Below are positions 17,204 through 26,244 of a DNA stretch of 62,249 nucleotides, piece after piece (position 1 is the first letter of the stretch; each line of letters starts with the position of its first letter). The DNA is taken from contig JAHBUW010000019.1 of the NCBI GenBank assembly GCA_019637875.1, forward strand, positions 1 through 62,249. The letters run 5' to 3'. The notes under the pieces were generated by a model that worked only from the letters and a program-made list of their open reading frames with translations, was not told the origin of the DNA and did no database searches. The DNA comes from Pseudobdellovibrionaceae bacterium (GTDB lineage Bacteria; Bdellovibrionota; Bdellovibrionia; Bdellovibrionales; Bdellovibrionaceae). Both the position numbers and the translations under genes were made by a program.

Positions 17204-19267
17204 ATGTCCGAGTCTTGGCTGTTAGCGCCTGTTATCGCGGGTGTCGTGGGCTTGATCATCGCGGTGGCTTTGTACTTCCGTGTGAAAGCACAACCTGCGG
17301 GAAATGAAACCATGAACCGCATCGCGGGATACGTTCGCGAAGGCTCGATGGCTTTCCTCGTGCGCGAATACAAAGTCCTCTCGGTTTACGCGGTCGTCGT
17401 GGCCGTGCTGATGGGCTGGCAGCTGGGTTACATCGCGGCCGGTTGCTTCCTGCTCGGCGCCTTCTTGTCGCTGCTCGCGGGCTTCTTCGGGATGAAAGCG
17501 GCGACTTACGCCAACGTCCGCACCACGCAAGCCGCGGCTCTCGGTTCGAAACCCAACGCCCTTCTGGTCGCCCTCGATGGCGGCGCGGTCATGGGTCTGG
17601 CGGTTGCGGGACTGGGCTTGGTCGGTTTGGGTGGACTGTACGTCGCCTTCGCGGGTTCCGATGCGATCGGCACGATCCTGCACTCGTTCGCGGTGGGGGC
17701 CTCTTCGATCGCGCTGTTTGCGCGGATCGGTGGCGGGATCTACACCAAAGCGGCGGACGTCGGCGCGGACATCGCCGGTAAAGTCGTTCAGGGGATTCCC
17801 GAAGATGATCCCCGTAACCCGGGCGTCATCGCGGACAACGTTGGTGACAACGTCGGTGACGTCGCCGGTATGGGCGCGGACATCTATGAGTCGATGGTTG
17901 CGGCCATCGTCGCGGCGATGGCGATCGCCCTCACGATTCCGGCCGAGATGATCTCGGGTCTGATGCCCGGTGCGGCGCCGGAAGCCGTGAAAGAAATGGC
18001 GATCAACCTGCCCCTGATTCTTTCGGGAATCGGTCTGGCGATTTCGATCGTCGTGATCTTCGCGACACGCGCGATGCGTTCGATGTCGCCCGCGGTCGTT
18101 CTGCGGATCGCGCTCTTGATTCCGCCGGTTCTGTTGACCATCGCTTCGTTCATCTTGATGCCGATCTTCGGCGTGACTCAAGACGTGACCATCGCGTTGG
18201 CGGCGGGTGCCGTCGCGGGCGCATTGATCGGTCTGATCACCGAGTACTACACGGCGATGAAGCCCATCCGTGACGTCGCGCAAGCCTCGCTCACCGGTGC
18301 GGGGACGAACGTCATCCGCGGTCTGGCTGTCGGTATGGAGTCGGTCGCGGTGCCGATCCTTTTGGTCGTCGCGGCGGCCTTCGTTGCGGATTATTTCCTG
18401 GGCCTTTACGGAATCGCCATGGCGGCGGTCGGCATGCTGGCGGGCACCGCGGTCGTCATGACCGTCGACGCTTACGGCCCCATCGCGGACAACGCGGGCG
18501 GAATCTCGGAAATGTCGGGCCTCGGTAAAAACGTGCGCGACATCACCGATGAACTCGATGCGGTCGGTAACACGACGGCGGCGATCGGTAAGGGCTTCGC
18601 CATCGGTTCGGCGGTTCTGACCGTCGTGGCGCTGTTCTCGGCCTTTAATATGGAAGTGAACCACACTCGTCAGTTGGCGGGTCTCGCGAAAATGTCGTTG
18701 GATCTGACTTCGTCGGGCGTTCTGATCGGTCTTTTGATCGGTGCGATTCTGCCGTTCCTGGTCGGTTCGACCACGATGACGGCGGTTGGTCGCGCGGCGG
18801 AAAAAATCGTGCAAGAGATCGCACGTCAGTTCCGCGAAATCCCCGGATTGCTCGAGTCGAAAGCCGAGCCGGAACCGGCGAAGATCGTCGATATCGCGAC
18901 CAAGGCCGCTCTGTGGGAGATGATCATCCCCGGTCTGATCGCGGTTCTGGCTCCGGTTGTGATCGGTTTCGTGATGGGCCCGGCGGCTCTGGCGGGAACG
19001 CTTGCAGGTTCGCTCGCGGTGGGTGCGACCATGGCGCTCTTCATGGCGAACGCGGGTGGCGCATGGGATAACGCGAAGAAGTACATCGAAAAAGGCGGCC
19101 TGGCCGGACACAAAAAAGGTTCGGACGCGCACAAATCGGCCGTGGTCGGTGACACCGTCGGCGATCCCTTCAAAGACACTTCGGGCCCGGGCGTGGCGAT
19201 CCTGATCAAAGTCATGAGCGTCGTCGCTCTGCTGATCGCGCAGCTGGTGGCAACGGTTGGCGGCTGA
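17204..19267 (+). CDS. hppA: Membrane-bound ion-translocating pyrophosphatase
   Basis: This integral inner-membrane pump couples pyrophosphate hydrolysis to H+ or Na+ export. The 687-residue product starts at ATG 17204 after AAGGAG. It is mostly hydrophobic helices with the family core intact: [39 protein letters not shown], and later [12 protein letters not shown] and [14 protein letters not shown], whose Asp and Lys residues bind Mg-pyrophosphate. The [10 protein letters not shown] segment carries Ala where K+-independent enzymes carry Lys, so this is predicted to be the K+-dependent type. H+ versus Na+ selectivity is not decided here. A TTGACA at 17142 may be part of its promoter. A strong terminator follows. 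Confidence 0.95.
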   Translation: MSESWLLAPVIAGVVGLIIAVALYFRVKAQPAGNETMNRIAGYVREGSMAFLVREYKVLSVYAVVVAVLMGWQLGYIAAGCFLLGAFLSLLAGFFGMKAATYANVRTTQAAALGSKPNALLVALDGGAVMGLAVAGLGLVGLGGLYVAFAGSDAIGTILHSFAVGASSIALFARIGGGIYTKAADVGADIAGKVVQGIPEDDPRNPGVIADNVGDNVGDVAGMGADIYESMVAAIVAAMAIALTIPAEMISGLMPGAAPEAVKEMAINLPLILSGIGLAISIVVIFATRAMRSMSPAVVLRIALLIPPVLLTIASFILMPIFGVTQDVTIALAAGAVAGALIGLITEYYTAMKPIRDVAQASLTGAGTNVIRGLAVGMESVAVPILLVVAAAFVADYFLGLYGIAMAAVGMLAGTAVVMTVDAYGPIADNAGGISEMSGLGKNVRDITDELDAVGNTTAAIGKGFAIGSAVLTVVALFSAFNMEVNHTRQLAGLAKMSLDLTSSGVLIGLLIGAILPFLVGSTTMTAVGRAAEKIVQEIARQFREIPGLLESKAEPEPAKIVDIATKAALWEMIIPGLIAVLAPVVIGFVMGPAALAGTLAGSLAVGATMALFMANAGGAWDNAKKYIEKGGLAGHKKGSDAHKSAVVGDTVGDPFKDTSGPGVAILIKVMSVVALLIAQLVATVGG

Positions 19268-19275
19268 AGGTAAGT

Positions 19276-19378
19276 AGCCGCTCACTTGTTGAAACGCAGT
19301 GTGTTTAAACCCGGGTCTCCCCGGGTTTTTCTTTTTTAAGAGGGATCAGGGGCGGCGCGTTTCAACAAGTGAGCGGCT
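19276..19378. repeat. Palindromic intergenic element A (22-bp arms around a terminator)
   Basis: The left arm (19276-19297) and right arm (19357-19378) are perfect 22-bp inverted repeats beginning AGCCGCTCACTTG. They enclose the hppA terminator. The left 37 bases recur, with one mismatch, at 21199-21235 on the far side of the subtilase-like gene. Confidence 0.9.
19307..19337 (+). terminator. Rho-independent terminator after hppA
   Basis: A 9-bp stem AAACCCGGG / CCCGGGTTT has a TCTC loop and is followed by TTCTTTTTT. It sits inside the palindromic element at 19276-19378. Confidence 0.9.
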
Positions 19379-19382
19379 CCCT

Positions 19383-21131
19383 TTACTCGGGATAGAACTC
19401 GATCGGGGGGATCAGGCCTTGCGGTGCGCTGACCACGTCCGCTTCGTGCTGGGCGGCGGTGCGGAGGCCTTTGGCCGCGTAGTTGGTCTCGAGGTAGTTC
19501 CGCAGTTCGTAAGCCGTCAAAGACGGGTTCACGAAGCTCAGACGGGTCGCGAGCCCCGCGACTTGCGCGGCGGCGAGGGGCGTTCCCGATTGGTAACCCA
19601 AGCTATTTGTATACAGGGTCGTCAGAATTTGTTGGCCGCTGGCGTAGACTTTCACGCGCCCGCCGAAGTTCGAGAACGACGCGCGATCCCCGGCGGTGTT
19701 GAGCGCGCCGACGGCGAGATTCGTCGCGACGGAAATGTTCGCGGGATAGGTCGGGCTGACCGCTTCGTTGACGCCGTTATTCGCGACCGCGCTGACCAGC
19801 AAAATATTCGAGGCGCTCGCGCGCACCATCGCGCGACGGAGCAGGATGTTGTCGTGCGCACCGCCAAACGGCAACAGCACGAGTCCTGCGCCCATGAAGC
19901 GGGCGTGCTCGATCGCGGAGGCCGCGTCGAAAGAGTTGCCCTTCCCGTGAGAGTCGAGGAATTTTTCACCGATGATCTTGAACGAGGACGTCGACCATTC
20001 GCCGCCGTCCGTGATGTCGTAACCCGCGCCGATCGCGATCGCGCCGCTCACCGCGGTGCCGTGACCTTCGTCGTCCACCGGGCCCGGTGTTCCCGCGCGC
20101 CAGTTCATGCCGTACTCGTTGTCCGCGAAACCGTCGCCGTCGTCGTCGATCCCGTTCGGGATTTCCAAGCTTTCGAAAAGATTCGCGCCGTTAAAGCGGC
20201 TGTGGCCGACCGTCAGCCCGGTATCCAGGTGGCCGATCCTGACGATCGAACCCGCGTAGGGCGTCGTGAGCGGTGCCGAGAAAGAGTGAACCGGAATCTC
20301 CTCGACGGGCTCGACGAACGAGACGTGCTCCAGCGCGCACAGTTGATCCATCTGTTCGACCAGCGTCAGACCCACGGGCATCGTGAGCAGGTACGAGTTC
20401 ATGTGTTTCCACTCGCGCGTGATGGCGACGGCGCTCGGGATGATCGCGCGCATTTGATTGATATCGTTCACGGCCGGCATTTCGCGCGGCAGATGCACCA
20501 CGATCTGATTTGAAATGAACTCGCCGGGCGTTGCCGTCACGCGGGCGCGGTGCAGGTTGCAACGCGCGATCGATTTGCGTTCGGGCGGAAGCGCCGGACC
20601 GCCGCACTCGTCGATGATTTCGCCGTCGAAGTTGACCGGAACGCGGATCGGCGCCTCGGTGTTCGTGACGTCGAGGGAAGCCTCGCCCAGAACGCGCAGT
20701 TGGGTCGAGCGACGGGGACTGAAGTCCGCGAGCGTCGGGCAGCTTTCGCCGTTCGCCATCCGCGCGCCCAAGATGTAAAGCTTGCGACCGCTGCCGGTCG
20801 GCGTTTCGATTTCGACCGACGACGACTTCGCGTGAAAGCCATGAAGGCTCGTGAACGAGATGTTTTTGGCGGAGAGGGTTCGGCAAGAGCTTTTGTTCTC
20901 GGCGGCGGGCCCCGCGACCGCGATCGCGAAGCATTGCAGCTCTTCGCCGCTCATGATGGCCCGCGCGGCCCAGTTCTTCGCGGGCGTCGGCGGCACCGCG
21001 AGCGTCGACACGAGCTTCTCGGTCGCGCTCATGTTGATCGCGAGTTCCACTTGGCGTTGCGGAACGCCCCGTGAGCAGCCGGCCAGGGTCAGGACAAGGC
21101 TTGTCGTCGCGAAAATCTTCAGTGACTTCAT
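19383..21131 (-). CDS. Subtilase-fold lipoprotein, catalytic Ser replaced by Pro
   Basis: This 582-residue protein has lipobox Leu-Ala-Gly-Cys (Cys19). Residues 20-200 are an N-terminal region of unknown fold. Residues 205-280 resemble a propeptide-like segment, and a peptidase S8 domain spans about 293-555. Catalytic Asp303 (HLDTG) and His357 (EGHGTAVSG) and oxyanion Asn451 (VANNG) are in place, and an acidic calcium-site-like run IDDDGDGFADN follows Asp303. The nucleophile motif, usually Gly-Thr-Ser-Met-Ala-Ala-Pro, reads Gly516-Thr517-Pro518-Leu-Ala-Ala-Ala, so no serine is available. It is probably a non-catalytic pseudo-protease that binds peptides, or it has lost function without other decay. 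The gene sits alone between two related intergenic repeats. Confidence 0.85.
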   Translation of the reverse strand: MKSLKIFATTSLVLTLAGCSRGVPQRQVELAINMSATEKLVSTLAVPPTPAKNWAARAIMSGEELQCFAIAVAGPAAENKSSCRTLSAKNISFTSLHGFHAKSSSVEIETPTGSGRKLYILGARMANGESCPTLADFSPRRSTQLRVLGEASLDVTNTEAPIRVPVNFDGEIIDECGGPALPPERKSIARCNLHRARVTATPGEFISNQIVVHLPREMPAVNDINQMRAIIPSAVAITREWKHMNSYLLTMPVGLTLVEQMDQLCALEHVSFVEPVEEIPVHSFSAPLTTPYAGSIVRIGHLDTGLTVGHSRFNGANLFESLEIPNGIDDDGDGFADNEYGMNWRAGTPGPVDDEGHGTAVSGAIAIGAGYDITDGGEWSTSSFKIIGEKFLDSHGKGNSFDAASAIEHARFMGAGLVLLPFGGAHDNILLRRAMVRASASNILLVSAVANNGVNEAVSPTYPANISVATNLAVGALNTAGDRASFSNFGGRVKVYASGQQILTTLYTNSLGYQSGTPLAAAQVAGLATRLSFVNPSLTAYELRNYLETNYAAKGLRTAAQHEADVVSAPQGLIPPIEFYPE

Positions 21132-21198
21132 AGGTCTTCTATCGGCGATTTCGGGTCCTCACACGAGCTTCATCCCAAATCGGGACGGGGTTGAAGGT

Positions 21199-21252
21199 AG
21201 CCGCTGACTTGTTGAAACGCAGTGTGTTTAAACCCGCCTTCTGCGGGGCTTT
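21199..21252 (+). repeat. Intergenic element B, half copy of element A with degenerate hairpin
   Basis: Positions 21199-21235 match 19276-19312 at 36 of 37 bases; the upstream GAAGGTA is shared too, with a 4-base indel. A hairpin AAACCCGC / GCGGGGCTTT follows, a degraded version of the terminator in copy A. The right inverted arm is missing. Confidence 0.85.
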
Positions 21253-21277
21253 GGTCGGGGTGAGGTCGCGGGGTCGC

Positions 21278-21289
21278 GTTAGGCCTAAC
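21278..21289. promoter_or_regulatory. 12-bp perfect palindrome upstream of the MFS gene
   Basis: GTTAGGCCTAAC lies 56 bases before the MFS start codon. A dyad of this kind could be an operator for a dimeric regulator, but no regulator gene is adjacent. Confidence 0.3.
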
Positions 21290-21344
21290 CGGCTCTCGGA
21301 GAGAGGGCTACACTGAATCTTCAAATCGGAGTCAGTGGTTCGGC

Positions 21345-22589
21345 ATGAGGCGCAACCTCCATCTCAGTCTGTGGGACGCATTTTTCTTCTCGATCATGGT
21401 CGGCGCGGGCGAGTCCTTTTTGCCGGCGTTCGCGATTCACATCGGCTTCAGCGATACGCTCACGGGACTGTTTTCGACGGTGCCGCTCGCGGCGGGCGCA
21501 ATCGTTCAGCTCTTAACGCCTTGGGGTTTACGTCGGGTGGGTTCGGTCCGCCGTTGGGTCGTCGCGGCCACGGCCGTGCAGGCGACAGCTCTACTGCCGT
21601 TGGTGTTCTGGGAAGGTTTGGGCCTCAAGAGCGCGTTCGCGCTCTTCGCGATCGCGGCGATCTATTGGGGCGCGGGCTACGCGGCGGGACCGGTTTGGAA
21701 TCGTTGGATGGCGGATCTGGTTCCGCAGAATGTGAGCGCGAGCTTCTTCGCGAAGCGGCTTTCGATCAGTCAGTACGGCGTTCTTTTGGGACTTCTGGTC
21801 AGCGGCGCGGCCCTGCAGTACGGATTGAACCTGGGAATTTTCACGAGCGCCTTTTCGTTGATCTTCCTGGTCGCCTTCGCGTCGCGCGCGGGATCGAGTT
21901 TTCTGCTTTCGATGAAGGAAGATTCGGGAACGGAAGTTCTGCGGCAAAAGGCGTTGCCCGCGGTTCTGAAGTCGGTGATGGGGCGGGGATACGAACGGGC
22001 GCTTTTGGTGTTCCTGTTTCTTTTCGGCGCCTCGATCTTCATTTCGAGTCCTTTCGTGAATCCGTTTTTGCTGAAGCAGCTCGCGATGTCGAACTCGGTC
22101 TATACGTTCTGTTTGATCGCGCTCTTTTTGGGAAAGATCGTGGGTTACAGTTTGACCCATCGTTACCTGGGCGGCATCGCGACCGAGCGTACGCTCATTC
22201 TGGGTGCGCTCGGCATCTCGCCGATGCCCGCACTCTGGATGTTTTGTACGGGCGGGTTCTCGGCGGGAGCGTTGCAATTCACGAGCGGCCTGTGCTGGGG
22301 CGTTTACGAGTCGGCGCTGACCTTGATTTTGTTCCGCCGGGTTTCGTCGGAAAGTAAGGTCGCGCTTCTGACCATCATCAACTTCGTTCAGTGCGCGGCG
22401 ATTCTTTTGGGCTCTTTGGTCGGCGGTTCGATCCTGAAGGCCTTCGGCGAAAACTTCCAGGCTTACGTGGTCGTCTTCGGCTGGAGTTCGCTCTTGCGGG
22501 TGCTGGTTTGCGTGCTGTTCTCGATGTTCTGGATCGGGTGGCCGCTGCGGCTGCCGTCGCGCGACCTTCAGCTTTTGAACGACAAATAG
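21345..22589 (+). CDS. Major facilitator superfamily transporter
   Basis: This 414-residue inner-membrane protein has about twelve hydrophobic helices in two halves, separated by a polar loop near residues 190-215 (SMKEDSGTEVLRQK). The N-terminal half has the MFS layout, with a short basic loop after helix 2 (PWGLRRVGSVRRW). The substrate cannot be told from sequence; the general look is that of drug or sugar exporters. The ATG at 21345 has only a distant GGAG upstream, so the start is less secure than the frame. Its last 22 bases overlap the end of trmO on the opposite strand. Confidence 0.85.
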   Translation: MRRNLHLSLWDAFFFSIMVGAGESFLPAFAIHIGFSDTLTGLFSTVPLAAGAIVQLLTPWGLRRVGSVRRWVVAATAVQATALLPLVFWEGLGLKSAFALFAIAAIYWGAGYAAGPVWNRWMADLVPQNVSASFFAKRLSISQYGVLLGLLVSGAALQYGLNLGIFTSAFSLIFLVAFASRAGSSFLLSMKEDSGTEVLRQKALPAVLKSVMGRGYERALLVFLFLFGASIFISSPFVNPFLLKQLAMSNSVYTFCLIALFLGKIVGYSLTHRYLGGIATERTLILGALGISPMPALWMFCTGGFSAGALQFTSGLCWGVYESALTLILFRRVSSESKVALLTIINFVQCAAILLGSLVGGSILKAFGENFQAYVVVFGWSSLLRVLVCVLFSMFWIGWPLRLPSRDLQLLNDK

Positions 22590-23359
22590 AGTTCGATCTC
22601 AAACGGCGAAAGCTTCGCTTTGAGCGATTCATCCACATTCATGTGGAAAACATGATCGATATTTTCGATATGGAGGACACGATCCTTCGCTTCAAACTCA
22701 ATCCTCCATAAGCGGTAGGCGAAAACGCCCCGATTTTTCCCCAAAGAGCGAACGCGTTTGGATTTTTTCGCGAAGGGATCGCGTTCGAGTTGTTTGCGGA
22801 TGACCGACTCGAGATCGAAGCCCCGCGCGTGCAAACCCGCGAGCTGAGTCGATGCGCGGGGGGACATGCTGATCTCAAGAGCAGGCGCGCGCAAAAACTC
22901 CATCCAGCCCAGGCCCGCGTCGGGGAGGGCATCCGTCGTCGCAACATAAGGCTTGATGTCGAGGATCGGTGTTCCGTCGAGCAGATCCGAATCGCCGATC
23001 CAAAGTCGGCGGCCTTCGATTTTGACGAGGGGGACGAGGCTGAGCCCGATCGGATTCGGGCGATAGGGCGCGCGTGACGCGAAGACGCCGACCTTGCGGT
23101 CGATCCCACGCGGGGGTTGCACCTTCGGTTTCCACCCTTTGGCTTCGTGAAAAACGAAAATGATCCACGCGTGCGTGAAGCCCGCGAGATCCGCGAGGGC
23201 CTGCTCGAAATCCTGACCGTTTTCGAGCTCGATGACGTCCATCGTGTCGTCCGTCAGGTCACCGGTCGTGAAGGCCTCGGCCTGTCGACCCGCGCTGGAT
23301 TTTTGCGATTTGTTCGAAGAGCGAAGCCAGCCGATGGGACGGAATTCGACGGGGTTCAT
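22568..23359 (-). CDS. trmO: tRNA (N6-threonylcarbamoyladenosine(37)-N6)-methyltransferase TrmO
   Basis: TrmO (TsaA/YaeB family) methylates t6A37 of tRNA-Thr using SAM in an unusual beta-barrel fold. The 263-residue product starts at ATG 23359, whose ATGA overlaps the stop codon of the upstream SpoU methyltransferase gene, implying translational coupling. Family features: FRPIGWLRSS at the N-terminus, an internal GFTHAWIIFVFHEA segment, FASRAPYRPNPIGLSLVPLV (about 95-114) and DLLDGTPILDIKPYV (about 126-140). A C-terminal region of about 95 residues matches the extended E. coli-type enzyme. A longer frame to 23476 has no support. Confidence 0.9.
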   Translation of the reverse strand: MNPVEFRPIGWLRSSNKSQKSSAGRQAEAFTTGDLTDDTMDVIELENGQDFEQALADLAGFTHAWIIFVFHEAKGWKPKVQPPRGIDRKVGVFASRAPYRPNPIGLSLVPLVKIEGRRLWIGDSDLLDGTPILDIKPYVATTDALPDAGLGWMEFLRAPALEISMSPRASTQLAGLHARGFDLESVIRKQLERDPFAKKSKRVRSLGKNRGVFAYRLWRIEFEAKDRVLHIENIDHVFHMNVDESLKAKLSPFEIELYLSFKS

Positions 23360-24162
23360 GGGCGCGCGGCTTTCACGTACTGACGCGTCCATTCGAACGC
23401 CACGCCGGAAAGCGCGGTCGCCACGTTGAGGGAGTTCTTCATTCCGGCCAAAGGCAAAATGACGAGGTGATCGCAAAGCGCCATGGTCTTCGCGTCGAGA
23501 CCGAAACGTTCGTTGCCGACGATGAGCGCGGTGGGACGACGAAACTCGAAGTCGAAAACCGAGGTCGCGGTTTTCGCGGTCTCGAGCCCCACGATTTGTG
23601 TGCCTTGCGCGCGCAGCTCGGCGACGGCGACCTCCGTGGTCTCGGTGTGGCGTACGCGTGATGGATCGAAGGCGCCCATGGCGGTTTTTTGCACGGCCTC
23701 GTTATCGAGTCCCGCCGTGTAGCCGGTCAGGATCACTTCGCGGCAGCCGAGGCCGTCGGCCAAACGTAAGATCGAGCCGACGTTGAAGGCCGAACGCAGA
23801 TTCTCCAGCACGAGCGTCAACGGACGGCTTTCGAAACCCGGGACGGGAACGCGGGCGTCGGTTTCGGTCACGAGGAAGTCCGCGTCTTTCACCTCGCGTC
23901 CGAGGGCGCGCTCGAACGGGATCCACTGGTTCAGAAAATGCCGTCGCGACATGCCCGGGATCAAATGATCCGCCAGGCGCGAGCATTTCCGCAGATCCGC
24001 GTTTTCACTGTGCTCGAGTTCCGCAATCAGGCTGCGCAACTGAAAAAGCAGATCTTCAGGCCAGGTGATCGGCTCGCCGCCCGCGCGGGTGCGCGCATCG
24101 ATTTGCCGAAAGAGCTCCTCGATGCGTTTGACCAAACGTTGATCGGTCGCCGATAGGGACAT
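23356..24162 (-). CDS. SpoU/TrmH-family RNA 2'-O-methyltransferase
   Basis: This 268-residue protein has a helical N-terminal region (1-100) and a C-terminal SPOUT domain with the three trefoil-knot motifs: ENLRSAFNVGSILRLAD (motif 1, catalytic Arg133), LIVGNERFGLD (motif 2), and ILPLAGMKNSLNVATALS (motif 3). It methylates the 2'-OH of a ribose in tRNA or rRNA; the site cannot be told from sequence. It lies between metG, whose stop codon is immediately adjacent to this start, and trmO, whose start overlaps this stop. That places it in a three-gene tRNA-related operon and favours a tRNA target. Confidence 0.9.
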   Translation of the reverse strand: MSLSATDQRLVKRIEELFRQIDARTRAGGEPITWPEDLLFQLRSLIAELEHSENADLRKCSRLADHLIPGMSRRHFLNQWIPFERALGREVKDADFLVTETDARVPVPGFESRPLTLVLENLRSAFNVGSILRLADGLGCREVILTGYTAGLDNEAVQKTAMGAFDPSRVRHTETTEVAVAELRAQGTQIVGLETAKTATSVFDFEFRRPTALIVGNERFGLDAKTMALCDHLVILPLAGMKNSLNVATALSGVAFEWTRQYVKAARP

Positions 24163-26223
24163 CTATTTCACCGGGTCGCCGGGTTTCGCGCCCGCATCGG
24201 GGCTAAGGATGAAAAGATCCGGCGCCGCGGGACCGGCGGCGAGCACCATCCCCTCGGACATGCCGAACTTCATCTTCCGCGGCTTCAGGTTCGCGACCAC
24301 CACGGTCAGTCGACCCACGAGCGTCGCCGGATCGTACGCGGCTTTGATGCCCGCGAAGATCTGACGTTCGCCCATGGGGCCTAGCGAAACTTTCAGACGT
24401 AGAAGTTTATCCGCTTCCGGAACGGCTTCGGCCGAGAGGATCTGCGCGACCCGCAGATCGACGGACGAAAAGGCGTCGATCTCGATTTCGGGTTTGGGCG
24501 CCATCGGATCCACGGCGGGCGCCGCGGTCTTTTTGGCGGCGCTTTTCGTCGTGGCTGCGGCGGCCACCGGTGCCGCAGGGGGAGCGTCTTTCGGGAGCGA
24601 CTCGGTTTTGATCGCTTCGATTTTTTCCGGGTCGATCCGCTGCATGAGGTGCTCAAACGGCGCGATCTCGCCTGAAGTCAGCACGGTCGCGATGTCGGTC
24701 CACGCGAAAGGCTTCGCTTGGAAGAGTTTTTCGACTTTCACCGCGTAGGCGGGAAGGATCGGTTTTAAACAGATCGTCAGGATGCGGAAAAGATTCAGCG
24801 TCGTCGTCAAGACCGCTTGGGTCGCCGCGGGATCGGAGTCTTGAGTTTTCCAAGGCGCTTTTTCGTCGAAAAAGCGGTTGGCCTCGTCGGCGATGGCGCG
24901 GATCTCGCTGGTCGCTTTCGCGAACTCACGGGCTTCGAAGTGCGCGGCGATGGACTCTACCGCGGCCTGCGCGGCTTGGATCTTCGCGAGTCCTTCGGGG
25001 CCGGGATCGACGAGCTTGGCGCCGAATTTTTTGCCGAGCATCTGCGCGCCCCGCGAACCCAGATTCGTGATCTTACCGATCAGATCCGAGTTCACGCGGT
25101 TCACGAAATCGTCGAACGACAGATCCAGATCGTCCGCGCCCGGACCCAGTTTAGAGGCGTAGTAGTAGCGCAGGTAACCGGGCTCCAGATGTTTCAAATA
25201 CGTCTTCGCCTGCACCTGCGTGCCCTTGGACTTCGACATTTTCTGTCCGTTCACGGTCAAGTGACCGTGGACGAAGACCTGCGTGGGCGTGCGGAAGTCC
25301 GCCGTCTTAAGCAGTGCGGGCCAGAACAGCGTGTGGAAGTAAACGATGTCTTTGCCGATGAAGTGGTAAACCTCGGTGTTTTCCGAGCGCCAGAACTCGT
25401 TGAAGTCCATGCCTGTCAGATCGCAAAGCTGTTTCGTCGTGGCGACGTAACCCATCGGCGCGTCCACCCAGACGTAGAAGTACTTCCCGGGCGCGCCGGG
25501 GATTTCGAAACCGAAGTAGGGGGCGTTACGCGAAATGTCCCAATCCCGCAGCGGCTCGTTGAACCATTCGCCCATCTTCTTCGCGACCTCTTTCGAGGTG
25601 TGCTCCGGAAGCCAGGCCTGCAAGAAATCGCGGAAGTCGTTCACTTTGAAAAGCAGCTGCTCGCTCTCGCGTAAGACCGGTGGATTGCGGCAGATCGAGC
25701 AGTAGGGCTGGATCATCTGCGAGGGCTGGTAGGTCGCGCCGCAGACGTCGCAGGAATCGCCATACTGATCGACGCTTTTGCAGGTGGGGCAGGTGCCCTT
25801 CACGAAACGGTCGGGCAAAAACATCTTGTCGTGTTCGCAGAAAAGCTGCTCGATCGACTTCGTGGTGATGTGCCCTTTTTCTTTCATGCGGGCGTAGAAG
25901 TATTCGCAGAGTTCACGATTTTCGGGCGAGTTGGTCGAAGAGTAATGTGCGAACTCGACATCGAAGCCCTTGAAATCCTGGGTGTGCTCGTGCCAGACGC
26001 CTTCGATCAGCTGCTCGGGGGTGATGCCGCGCTTGCGGCTTTCGACCATGATCGCGGTGCCGTGGGTATCATCGGCGCAGACGAGGTAGCATTCGTGTCC
26101 GCGCAGACGTTGAAAACGGCTCCAGATGTCGGCTTGGATGTACTCGACCAAGTGTCCGACGTGGATCGAGCCGTTGGCGTAAGGAAGGGCGGCGGTGACC
26201 AGGATTTTACGGGGTTTGGACAT
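24163..26223 (-). CDS. metG: Methionyl-tRNA synthetase
   Basis: MetG charges tRNA-Met. The 686-residue protein has the full bacterial/archaeal-type layout: HIGH-like YANGSIHVGH (15-24); a zinc knuckle with Cys145, Cys148, Cys158 and Cys161, plus a second Cys pair at 175/178; KMSKS (328-332); the anticodon-binding helical domain (about 400-545); an Ala/Pro/Lys-rich linker (570-595); and a C-terminal EMAP/Trbp111 tRNA-binding OB domain (about 580-686). The length suits dimeric enzymes with the C-terminal domain. The gene heads a minus-strand operon followed by an RNA methyltransferase and trmO. Confidence 0.97.
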   Translation of the reverse strand: MSKPRKILVTAALPYANGSIHVGHLVEYIQADIWSRFQRLRGHECYLVCADDTHGTAIMVESRKRGITPEQLIEGVWHEHTQDFKGFDVEFAHYSSTNSPENRELCEYFYARMKEKGHITTKSIEQLFCEHDKMFLPDRFVKGTCPTCKSVDQYGDSCDVCGATYQPSQMIQPYCSICRNPPVLRESEQLLFKVNDFRDFLQAWLPEHTSKEVAKKMGEWFNEPLRDWDISRNAPYFGFEIPGAPGKYFYVWVDAPMGYVATTKQLCDLTGMDFNEFWRSENTEVYHFIGKDIVYFHTLFWPALLKTADFRTPTQVFVHGHLTVNGQKMSKSKGTQVQAKTYLKHLEPGYLRYYYASKLGPGADDLDLSFDDFVNRVNSDLIGKITNLGSRGAQMLGKKFGAKLVDPGPEGLAKIQAAQAAVESIAAHFEAREFAKATSEIRAIADEANRFFDEKAPWKTQDSDPAATQAVLTTTLNLFRILTICLKPILPAYAVKVEKLFQAKPFAWTDIATVLTSGEIAPFEHLMQRIDPEKIEAIKTESLPKDAPPAAPVAAAATTKSAAKKTAAPAVDPMAPKPEIEIDAFSSVDLRVAQILSAEAVPEADKLLRLKVSLGPMGERQIFAGIKAAYDPATLVGRLTVVVANLKPRKMKFGMSEGMVLAAGPAAPDLFILSPDAGAKPGDPVK

Positions 26224-26244
26224 CCGCTTATAGAATCATTTTGC

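Noticed and set aside
17222-19285. 687-codon open frame antisense to hppA
   Set aside because: It is the shadow of a G+C-rich, codon-biased gene. The translation is Arg/Asp/His-rich with no domain, while the sense strand is an unmistakable pyrophosphatase.
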